Under the pieces are notes generated by a model, which saw only the letters and a list, made by a program, of their open reading frames with translations, did not search any database and was not told where the DNA came from. A stretch of 12,780 nucleotides of DNA from CAYMUC01 sp964393535 (GTDB lineage Bacteria > Actinomycetota > Acidimicrobiia > Acidimicrobiales > Ilumatobacteraceae), in NCBI GenBank assembly GCA_964393535.1, contig CAYMUC010000087.1, positions 1 to 12,780 of the forward strand. The letters are read 5' to 3'. This document shows positions 7,272 through 12,780 of this stretch, piece after piece (the first letter of the stretch is position 1; every line of letters begins with the position of its first letter). The translations under genes were made by a program, and so were the position numbers.

Positions 7272-8543
7272 TCAGACCAGATCGTCGTCGTCACGAGATT
7301 CGTCGAGGAACGACGTCATGCGACGCTTGTAGGCGGCACGGCTGGCGGCGTAGGCCTCCTTGCGGGAGCGCTCGGTCCAGCGGCGCTGCTTCACCCGCTC
7401 GGCCTGCAGGCGCAGGCGCTGCACCATCGAGGTGTCAGCCCCCGACGCTTCCAGCAGGGCGGCGCTCTGCGTGAAGGTGTCGTAGGCGGAATCCCAATCG
7501 CCACGGTCGGCGGCCTCGGCGGCCTCGCGCTGCGTCCGGGCGGCGTCCAACTCCAGCACCTGCGACACCACATCGGGGTCCAGTTCGCCACCGTCGTCGG
7601 TCGCCTCGGGATCGACCTCGATGATGAGGGGCACCGTGGTGGTGTGCAGGCCAGGCTGGTCGCCCACCGATGCCCATGAGATGGTCACCTCGGCGAACAT
7701 CGCCTGACCGATGGGCAGCCCATCGGTGGGGTGCACACGCAACACGACCTTGCGCACCTCGTCGCCGAAGCTGTCGCCCAGCGTCAGGCTGAAACCGCCG
7801 CCGGCGAGGTCGGTGGCGGGGAGGTCCTGCAGCAGGCCCACCCCGTTGGCGAGCGCCGTGGGGGCCACGGCCACGTGGAGGTTCTGGGCGACCACTCGGG
7901 CCAGACCACCGAACTCTTGGGTGAACACCTCGGTGGCCTTGTCGGGTCCGTCGCACCAGTAGTCGTCGCCGCCACCGGCGTCGGCCAGACCGGCGATGAA
8001 CTTCTCGTCGTAGCCGTCGTCGAAGCCGATGAACGACGAGGTGACACCCTGGCCGCGAGCGCCACCCACGATGGGTGCCAGCTCCTCGACGGTGGTGAGA
8101 CCGTTGTTGGCATGGCCGTCGGTGAGGGTGATGATGCGGCGGATGGCCCCGGGGCGGGCATCGGTGGTGAGCAGGCGCAGGCCCTCGAGCCAGCCACCCG
8201 ACAGGTTGGTGGAACCACCAGCACGGATGCGACTGATGACGGCACCAGCCGTGGCCGGGTCGTGCTTGGCCAGTGGCAGCACCACATCGACGTTGCTGTC
8301 GAAGGTGATGACGGCGATGCGATCGTCGGGGCCCATCTGGCGGAACAGCGAGGCGACGGCGGTCTTCACCTGCTCGAGCGGTGCACCGCCCATGGAGCCC
8401 GAGCGATCGATGACGATGGCGGCGTCGATGGGCAGGCGCTCGAGGTTCAGCGGTGCCGGCGCCGTGAGGTCGATGACGACATCGATGGGCCGGGGCCTGT
8501 CGGGGTTGATGATGCGGGGGGACACCTTGACGGTGGTCTTCAT
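7272..8543 (-). CDS. VWA-domain protein with C-terminal helical region
   Basis: 423 residues from ATG 8543, with AGGAA (8554 to 8550 on the minus strand) six bases upstream. A complete von Willebrand A domain spans about 38-210: DRSGSM (46-51, the DxSxS metal site), GGSTNLSGG (109-117, T112) and LTDGHAN (140-146, D142). Residues about 215-330 form a beta-rich segment. The C-terminal part (about 335-423) is helical and TPR-like (AEAADRGDWDSAYDTFTQSA), then a charged Arg/Lys helix and an acidic tail (ESRDDDDLV). There is no signal peptide or membrane segment, so it is cytoplasmic. VWA proteins often work with AAA+ ATPases (MoxR, RavA and chelatase types); here the partner gene follows immediately and is of the CbbX class. 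It is divergent from the AbiEi-Fic gene. Substrate unknown. Confidence 0.88.
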   Translation of the reverse strand: MKTTVKVSPRIINPDRPRPIDVVIDLTAPAPLNLERLPIDAAIVIDRSGSMGGAPLEQVKTAVASLFRQMGPDDRIAVITFDSNVDVVLPLAKHDPATAGAVISRIRAGGSTNLSGGWLEGLRLLTTDARPGAIRRIITLTDGHANNGLTTVEELAPIVGGARGQGVTSSFIGFDDGYDEKFIAGLADAGGGDDYWCDGPDKATEVFTQEFGGLARVVAQNLHVAVAPTALANGVGLLQDLPATDLAGGGFSLTLGDSFGDEVRKVVLRVHPTDGLPIGQAMFAEVTISWASVGDQPGLHTTTVPLIIEVDPEATDDGGELDPDVVSQVLELDAARTQREAAEAADRGDWDSAYDTFTQSAALLEASGADTSMVQRLRLQAERVKQRRWTERSRKEAYAASRAAYKRRMTSFLDESRDDDDLV

Positions 8544-8579
8544 GGTGGGTTCCTGTCGGGGTTACGGACGGTGGTCCGA

Positions 8580-8599
8580 GGGACGACTCGTTTCGTCCC
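8580..8599. repeat. Stem-loop/operator upstream of the VWA gene
   Basis: GGGACGA (8580-8586) and TCGTCCC (8593-8599) form a perfect 7-bp stem with a six-base loop. It lies 37 bp before the VWA start, in the 205-bp divergent gap. It may be an operator or a leader hairpin. Its GAGGGAC half-site (8578-8584) recurs in the inverted repeat at 10285-10303. Confidence 0.4.
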
Positions 8600-8683
8600 G
8601 GGGTATGAACGACAGGAGTGTCCAGAAGTGTGCGCGGGTGGTGGGCGGTGCTCGGTTCCACGGCAATTTCACCCCTGAAAGTT

Positions 8684-8707
8684 GCACCTACTGGTCAATT
8701 AAGGTGC
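8684..8707. repeat. Inverted repeat in the VWA/AbiEi-Fic divergent gap
   Basis: GCACCT (8684-8689) and AGGTGC (8702-8707) are inverted around 12 bases. The site ends just before the likely -35 of the AbiEi-Fic gene, where an operator could lie. The arms are only six bases, so chance is possible. The rest of the 8544-8748 gap shows no gene I can support. Confidence 0.25.
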
Positions 8708-8713
8708 CGTTGG

Positions 8714-8741
8714 TTGCATTGTTGGACCCATGGGGCACAAT
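8714..8741 (+). promoter_or_regulatory. Probable leaderless promoter of the AbiEi-Fic gene
   Basis: TTGCAT (8714-8719) and CACAAT (8736-8741) are 16 bp apart, and the ATG at 8749 begins seven bases after the -10. No Shine-Dalgarno sequence precedes the ATG, so transcription probably starts at or beside it. Both boxes are imperfect matches. Confidence 0.4.
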
Positions 8742-8748
8742 TTCAGCC

Positions 8749-10236
8749 ATGGCAGTAGCACCGCCGCATGGGCTGATCCAGTTCGCTGGACCAGAGAACA
8801 AGGTGCAGTTGAGTCGCGCAGCGAAGTCCGGGCGGGCGATCCGTCTAGCCGCCGGCGTGTACGCCCTCGGAGCGACGCTCCCTCCCACTGATGTCGCACA
8901 GCAGCACCGCTTCGAGTTGATCGCCCATTACTGGCCAGATGGGGTGATCTGCGCTCGCAGCGCGCTCGCCGGTGGTGGCGCGGTCGATGGGGTTGTGTAT
9001 GTGTCCACCACGGGCGGGCGGCAGGCGGCACTCCTCCTGCCAGGCTTGACCATCCAGCCGATCCCTGGTCCAGGTCCGCTTCCAGGTGACCTCGAGATGC
9101 CCGGTGGTACCCGCATGTCGGGAGCCGTCCGGACCCTTGTGGAGAATGTTCCTTTCGGCCCCGGCCGGCCAGCACGTCATCGAGCGGGTCTGCGAATGGT
9201 CGAAGACCGAATCGAGATGCACGCCCGATCATCGGGCGTGGGCCGCATCCGCAGTCTGCTCCAGCAACTCGACGTGATCGCCGAGGCGTTCGACCATGGT
9301 GCCGTCGAGATCGTACGTGCGCGACTCGCCGCCACCCTGGGCACCTTCAGTGCTGGTTCACCCCCGATCAGCTCGCCGCTTCTGTCGGCTCGCTTCGCCG
9401 GTGCGCCCTTCGATGGATACCGCATCACCATGATCGAACAACTCATCGAGATCCTCACGGCTCGGCCGCCAGCCCCGCGACCGGTCACGCCGCCCATGGA
9501 GCGGTGGACCTGGCTGCCCTTCTTCGAGGCCTACTTCTCGAACTTCATCGAAGGCACGAGGTTCGACGTCGACGAAGCCCGAACGATCGCGATCGACGGT
9601 GTTCCCTTCGACGGCAAGTTGGAGGACTCCCACGACGTCGCCGCCACGTATCGGCTGGCGATCGATCCCGTTGACCGGATCCGAGTCCCATCGTCGGGTG
9701 AGGAACTCGTCGAGATCCTCCGAGACCGTCACAGAGCGCTGATGGCAGCCCGACTGGAGAAGCGGCCGGGTGAGTTGAAGGAGCGTCGGAACTTCGCCGG
9801 CAACTACGAGTTCGTGGCTCCCGAACTCGTGATCGGAACCCTGGAACGAGGCTTCGCCACGCTGCGGCAACTCCACGACCCACTTGCCCGATGCGTGGGG
9901 ATGATGGCGTTGGTCACCGAATGCCACCCGTTCGACGATGGCAATGGCCGCGTGGCGCGTCTCACCGCCAACGCCGAGTTGTCTGCGGCTGGCGAGGTCC
10001 GCATCGTCATTCCCACCGTGTACCGGAACAACTATCTGTCCGGCCTCGGTGCACTCTCGAACCGGACCGGGAAGGGCGAGCCACTCGTGGCCGTACTCGA
10101 GTACGCGCAGCGGTGGACGAGTGCCATGGACTGGACCGACTACGACGGCGCGGTCGCACGCCTGGCGGTCTGCAACGCGTTCGACGACGCAGGCCAGGCC
10201 GACGCCATGGGTCGTCGGCTGCAGATGCCGATGTGA
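8749..10236 (+). CDS. AbiEi-like domain fused to a self-inhibited Fic AMP-transferase
   Basis: 495 residues. I chose ATG 8749 because the first recognisable domain begins there, and a promoter abuts it; an in-frame ATG at 8605 would add 48 residues that show no domain. Residues about 10-75 resemble the winged-helix start of AbiEi antitoxins: SRAAKSGRAIRLAAGVYALG (22-41), then RFELIAHYWPDGVICARSAL. The middle (about 80-200) is AbiEi-like but divergent. The Fic part has SNFIEG (264-269), the class II inhibitory helix S/TxxxE(G/N), and an intact active loop HPFDDGNGR (393-401; H393 catalytic, R401 binding phosphates). Fic enzymes transfer AMP to Ser, Thr or Tyr hydroxyls of proteins; this one should be held off by E268. 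The target is unknown. The phosphatase gene follows after 91 bases, possibly co-transcribed. Confidence 0.88.
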   Translation: MAVAPPHGLIQFAGPENKVQLSRAAKSGRAIRLAAGVYALGATLPPTDVAQQHRFELIAHYWPDGVICARSALAGGGAVDGVVYVSTTGGRQAALLLPGLTIQPIPGPGPLPGDLEMPGGTRMSGAVRTLVENVPFGPGRPARHRAGLRMVEDRIEMHARSSGVGRIRSLLQQLDVIAEAFDHGAVEIVRARLAATLGTFSAGSPPISSPLLSARFAGAPFDGYRITMIEQLIEILTARPPAPRPVTPPMERWTWLPFFEAYFSNFIEGTRFDVDEARTIAIDGVPFDGKLEDSHDVAATYRLAIDPVDRIRVPSSGEELVEILRDRHRALMAARLEKRPGELKERRNFAGNYEFVAPELVIGTLERGFATLRQLHDPLARCVGMMALVTECHPFDDGNGRVARLTANAELSAAGEVRIVIPTVYRNNYLSGLGALSNRTGKGEPLVAVLEYAQRWTSAMDWTDYDGAVARLAVCNAFDDAGQADAMGRRLQMPM

Positions 10237-10284
10237 GGCGTCGAGCCCGTCACACACTTCCAGGGTTGTCGCGTTGTAGGTGAC

Positions 10285-10303
10285 GAGGGACATGGTGTCC
10301 CTC
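10285..10303. repeat. 8-bp-stem inverted repeat before the phosphatase gene
   Basis: GAGGGACATGGTGTCCCTC is a perfect 8-bp inverted repeat with a three-base centre, ending 24 bases before the ATG at 10328. It can be a strong RNA hairpin just above the AAGGAGG (10316-10322) or an operator. No T-run follows, so a terminator for the Fic gene is unlikely. Confidence 0.55.
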
Positions 10304-10327
10304 CACGAACCCTCGAAGGAGGCCCCT

Positions 10328-10963
10328 ATGACTTCTCCCACTTCTCTCACCCCTTCCACGCTCGATCGCGATCCCGCCAGTTGGTGGCGTGAACTCTGCT
10401 GGGTGCTGGGCACCCGCCTCGTCCTGTCGGGCGACCTGGCGTCGCACCGAGCCACCGCCGAGCGGCAGCTTGGCGAGTGGATCGCCGCTGGCATCACCCA
10501 CATCATCGATGTGCGTGACGAGTGGAGCGACGAGGCCCTCGTTGCCGAGCTGGCACCGCATATCCACTACACGCACCTCGGCGTGGACGACGCCGGCCAA
10601 CCCATGGAGGACAGCTGGTTCGACCTGGGTGTGGCGGCTGCCATCGAGGCGTTGCGCAACCCCGACAGTCGGGTGTTGGTTCACTGCCATATGGGAGTGA
10701 ACCGTGGCCCGTCCATGGCCTTCGCCATCTTGTTGGCCATGGGCTTCGCCCCCCGTCGGGCTCTGAAGGCCATCGTGGAGGCCCGACCCATCGCGGCCAT
10801 CCTCTACGCCCGTGACGCGCTGAACTGGTGGCACCGCCGTGAGGGGATGTCGTCGTCGTTGGCGCATCTGGACCTCCAGGCGCTGTACCAGTGGGAGGAC
10901 CACGAACGTCCCGACGCTCGCTGGGTGATCAGCCGCATCCGTCGCGCCGAGGGCGGCTTCTGA
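10328..10963 (+). CDS. Dual-specificity-type protein phosphatase
   Basis: 211 residues from ATG 10328, with a perfect AAGGAGG (10316-10322) five bases upstream; the upstream in-frame ATG would put that site inside the gene. The catalytic loop is VLVHCHMGVNRGPSMAFA (116-133), a CX5R motif with C120 as nucleophile and R126 binding phosphate. Acidic residues D87/D88 in HLGVDDAG (83-90) sit where the general acid is expected. The segment ITHIIDVRDEWS (56-67) is the typical core strand of the fold. The length and the single domain fit small DSPs, which remove phosphate from Ser/Thr/Tyr or sometimes from RNA or sugars. It could act on the product of a kinase elsewhere; none is in the window. The zinc-ribbon gene overlaps its stop by one base. 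Confidence 0.88.
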   Translation: MTSPTSLTPSTLDRDPASWWRELCWVLGTRLVLSGDLASHRATAERQLGEWIAAGITHIIDVRDEWSDEALVAELAPHIHYTHLGVDDAGQPMEDSWFDLGVAAAIEALRNPDSRVLVHCHMGVNRGPSMAFAILLAMGFAPRRALKAIVEARPIAAILYARDALNWWHRREGMSSSLAHLDLQALYQWEDHERPDARWVISRIRRAEGGF

Positions 10964-11073
10964 TGCGGGTGACCGACGGGGAACCTTGTCCGCACTGCGG
11001 CGAGGTCCCCCTCGACGTCATCGACGGCTGGGCCGAGTGCCCGAACTGCGGCTTGGTGTTCGAGGGCGAGTGA
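10963..11073 (+). CDS. Small zinc-ribbon protein
   Basis: A 36-residue product with two CxxC knuckles: EPCPHCGE (7-14) and AECPNCGL (23-30), separated by a short loop. This is a complete small zinc ribbon. Its ATG (10963-10965) shares one base with the phosphatase TGA, forming TGATG, so it is translationally coupled to that gene. There is no other domain and no membrane segment. Such small ribbons bind nucleic acid or protein; the function here is unknown. The reading frame is open further left inside the phosphatase gene, but that part is antisense-like Arg-rich sequence. A hairpin follows at 11080. Confidence 0.65.
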   Translation: MRVTDGEPCPHCGEVPLDVIDGWAECPNCGLVFEGE

Positions 11074-11079
11074 ACCCTC

Positions 11080-11094
11080 GGGCACCCCGTGCCC
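11080..11094. terminator. GC hairpin after the zinc-ribbon gene
   Basis: GGGCAC (11080-11085), loop CCC, GTGCCC (11089-11094) form a perfect 6-bp stem seven bases after the zinc-ribbon stop. No T-run follows, so it may be a weak terminator, a processing site or a leader hairpin of the next gene rather than a classical terminator. Confidence 0.35.
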
Positions 11095-11143
11095 CCGACC
11101 CGTGTGAGCCCCCACCCGCGAGACCTCCGACGAAAGGACCCCA

Positions 11144-12187
11144 GTGGCGATCAAACTGCAAGCAGGTGAGCTGTACTTCCTGGGCGAACTCGATCACCGC
11201 ACCCAGCAGCCCACACCGTTCGTGAAGATCGGCATCGTTCGCGAGCACGACCGACGAGACACCGCCAAGCGGTTGAAGGAACATCAGACCGGCAACCCCC
11301 GGCAGATCTTCGACGTCGCCGTCATCGCCACACCCTTCGTGGAACAGGTGGAGACCACGCTGCACGGGTTGTACGCACCCCGTGGTGTGGGCGGCGAATG
11401 GTTCGAGTTGGGTGGCGCCGAGTTGGCGGCGAGTATCGACCGAGCGGGGCGCGTGGCAGACGACATGCGGTCGGCCGAAGCCTCCGTCGTGGCGGCCGAT
11501 CGCCTCGTGAAGCTCGAGTCGAGCGGGGACCCCGTGGTGCCCGACAGCACCATGCTCGACCAGCACCGACGACTCCTCGAACTGAAGGCCATCGAGAAGG
11601 CGATCAAGGCGGCCAGCGGTGTCGTCAGGTCGGCACTGGGTACGGCTCACCGGCGAGGTCTCGCCGTCGAGCGGTTCGTGAGCGTGCAGTTGAAGCAGTC
11701 ACCCGACGCCTTCGACAAGGTGGCCTTCGAGCAGCAACACGCCGACCTGTACGCCCAGTACCTGCGTGCTACGGAACGTTTGTTGCAGCGGTTCACACTC
11801 GCCGCCGACAAGGGCCTCGACGTGAGCCTGGGCCGTCTCGCCCCGGCCGTGGCGGCATTGAGTGGTGACATCGAGGGCGCAGCGAAACTGGCCGAGGAAC
11901 GACTCGAGGCCGCTGCCGACCTGCATGCGCTGTACCTGCAGTTGTTGGTGGAGGAGGCCAGCGCGAACCTCGAGATCGAGGTGGTGACGGCCATGCTCAA
12001 GACCGCCTGCGGTGAGGCCCCTGGCATCAACGGCGTGTGCTCGTGGAAGCGCGAACTGAAGACCGAGACGAAGCTGGACGAGACGGCGCTGAAGGCCGAC
12101 CAACCTGAGTTGTACAGCCGTTTCCTCGTGACCAAACCACCCAGTACAGCCACCGTGGTGACTCGCAATCGCGGCTACGCCTGGTGA
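11144..12187 (+). CDS. GIY-YIG/T5orf172-type protein with duplicated YqaJ-tail-like module
   Basis: 347 residues from GTG 11144, with AAAGGA (11133-11138) five bases upstream. The N-terminal domain (about 8-90) is of the T5orf172/Mug113 branch of the GIY-YIG superfamily: YFLGELDH (11-18), VKIGIV (27-32), RLKEHQTGNP (43-52; R43) and VETTLHGLY then GGEWFEL (69-77, 83-89; E70). The arginine and glutamate expected at the active site are present. The rest is mainly helical and charged. Residues about 143-207 and 263-328 are similar to each other (LK..., D..A..., LY..(Y/F)L), and the second copy resembles the tail of YqaJ-family phage exonucleases (MLKTACGEAPGINGVCSWKR, then LYSRFL). Family knowledge suggests DNA binding or cleavage; the GIY-YIG part could be a nuclease or DNA-binding only. 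Phage-like ancestry is plausible. Confidence 0.75.
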   Translation: MAIKLQAGELYFLGELDHRTQQPTPFVKIGIVREHDRRDTAKRLKEHQTGNPRQIFDVAVIATPFVEQVETTLHGLYAPRGVGGEWFELGGAELAASIDRAGRVADDMRSAEASVVAADRLVKLESSGDPVVPDSTMLDQHRRLLELKAIEKAIKAASGVVRSALGTAHRRGLAVERFVSVQLKQSPDAFDKVAFEQQHADLYAQYLRATERLLQRFTLAADKGLDVSLGRLAPAVAALSGDIEGAAKLAEERLEAAADLHALYLQLLVEEASANLEIEVVTAMLKTACGEAPGINGVCSWKRELKTETKLDETALKADQPELYSRFLVTKPPSTATVVTRNRGYAW

Positions 12188-12231
12188 GGTGGGCCTGTCA
12201 CTGAGCCCGGGACTTTGCGCGTTCTTCATGC

Positions 12232-12780
12232 ATGAGCGCAACCACCATGTCCACCGCTTCACCGTCCCTCGATGCCCAGTCCATCTTCGACGCCCTCGCC
12301 GGGTGGGAGGAGGTCGAACGTCGCCTTCGCGTCGACGACTCGTCCCGTGTCACCTGGTCCTTGGGGTGGGGTTCGAACGGGGGCCTCAGTGAGGAGTTCC
12401 TGCTGCGTGCTGTGCGCCACCCCCGGCCGCTGTACCGGATCGTGGCTGTGGAGCGCGGTCGCGACTTCGAGTCCGTGGTGCTGAGGGGATTGCGCGACCC
12501 GTACTGGCGGGTGCGCTGGACAGCAGCGCAGACTGGCGTTGCCCCACCCGAGGTGCTGGCGGAGTTGGTGCACGACACATCACCCGAGGTGCGTCGGGTG
12601 ACCGCCCAGAACCAGCGCACACCGTTGTCGGCACTGCGTGAACTGCTCGACGATCGCATCGACGCAGTGAAGTACACCGCTGCGCACCACGGGGCGTTGC
12701 TCGAAACCGACCTGCGCCGACTGGCAGGGCACCGGGACATGGAGATGCGTCGCATCGTGGCCGGACGTGACGACACCCCC
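12232..12780 (+). CDS. Second helical-repeat (LRV/HEAT-like) protein, partial at the right edge
   Basis: 183 codons from ATG 12232 to the edge, with no stop; an in-frame TGA at 12202 excludes an earlier start, though ATG 12247 is possible. There is no clear ribosome binding site. Residues about 79-183 contain repeats of about 25 residues: for example PPEVLAELVHDTSPEVRRVT (105-124) and TPLSALRELLDDRIDAVKYT (130-149). The pattern 'P..xLxxLxxxxxxxVxxxxA' is the same as in the protein at 2895-3971, so the two are probably paralogous scaffolds. Residues 1-78 are less regular and contain TWSLGWGSNGG. It lies 44 bases after the GIY-YIG gene and could belong to the same transcript. Function unknown. 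Confidence 0.7.
   Translation, partial: MSATTMSTASPSLDAQSIFDALAGWEEVERRLRVDDSSRVTWSLGWGSNGGLSEEFLLRAVRHPRPLYRIVAVERGRDFESVVLRGLRDPYWRVRWTAAQTGVAPPEVLAELVHDTSPEVRRVTAQNQRTPLSALRELLDDRIDAVKYTAAHHGALLETDLRRLAGHRDMEMRRIVAGRDDTP

Noticed and set aside
8029..8748. N-terminal extension of the AbiEi-Fic frame
   Set aside because: Most of it is antisense to the VWA gene, and the part from ATG 8605 shows no domain or ribosome binding site.
9358..10506. 382-codon minus-strand open frame
   Set aside because: It is antisense to the Fic gene, which has an intact active site; composition is shadow-like.
12191..12208. GGGC...GCCC hairpin after the GIY-YIG gene
   Set aside because: Only a 4-bp stem with a 10-base loop and no T-run; not enough for a terminator.
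12226..12235. TCATGCATGA palindrome at the last gene's start
   Set aside because: Ten bases of self-complementary sequence around ATGCAT arises easily by chance and does not extend.
1..12780. CRISPR array, tRNA, rRNA, insertion sequence or attachment site
   Set aside because: I found no regular direct repeats, cloverleaf, transposase motif or matching terminal repeats by reading; absence by eye is not proof.

Overview
The window is GC-rich and densely coded, with small gaps, overlapping stop/start codons, GTG starts, and several genes whose -10 box lies only 6-8 bases before the start codon (probable leaderless transcripts). This style fits an actinobacterium; an Acidimicrobiia-like host is my guess, not shown. 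I recognise no tRNA, rRNA, insertion sequence, integrase, CRISPR array or housekeeping gene. The content is accessory: regulation, nucleic-acid processing, protein modification and toxin-antitoxin-like genes.

Left part (1-4444). A partial DNA-binding-like gene leaves the left edge on the minus strand. It is divergent from a sigma-like regulator (426-1220) and a compact SNF2 helicase with a C-terminal SWIM zinc finger (1235-2923). The control region between them holds a 17-bp-spaced promoter with a palindrome lying across its -35 and spacer. Convergent to the helicase is a minus-strand pair: a NYN/PIN-like nuclease-fold protein (3980-4444) followed by a helical-repeat (LRV/HEAT-like) protein (2895-3971).

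Middle (4445-8543). A perfect 36-bp palindrome ends one base before the start codon of an excisionase-type HTH/AbiEi-like putative antitoxin (4573-5238). The antitoxin gene overlaps by four bases (GTGA) an AbiEii/MenT-like nucleotidyltransferase gene (5235-6002). Convergent to them is a minus-strand pair, a VWA-domain protein (7272-8543) followed by a CbbX/SpoVK-class AAA+ ATPase (5997-7256), which probably work together.

Right part (8544-12780). All genes here are on the plus strand. They are an AbiEi-like domain fused to a self-inhibited Fic protein (8749-10236), a dual-specificity-type phosphatase (10328-10963), a 36-residue zinc-ribbon protein (10963-11073), a GIY-YIG/T5orf172 protein with an internally duplicated YqaJ-tail-like module (11144-12187), and the start of a second helical-repeat protein (12232 to the edge).

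The best candidates for something new are the palindrome-controlled HTH-AbiEi/nucleotidyltransferase module, the AbiEi-Fic fusion, the duplicated module in the GIY-YIG protein, and the possibility that the AAA+/VWA/NYN/helical-repeat/SNF2 genes form one accessory system. The last is inferred from proximity and domain types only.
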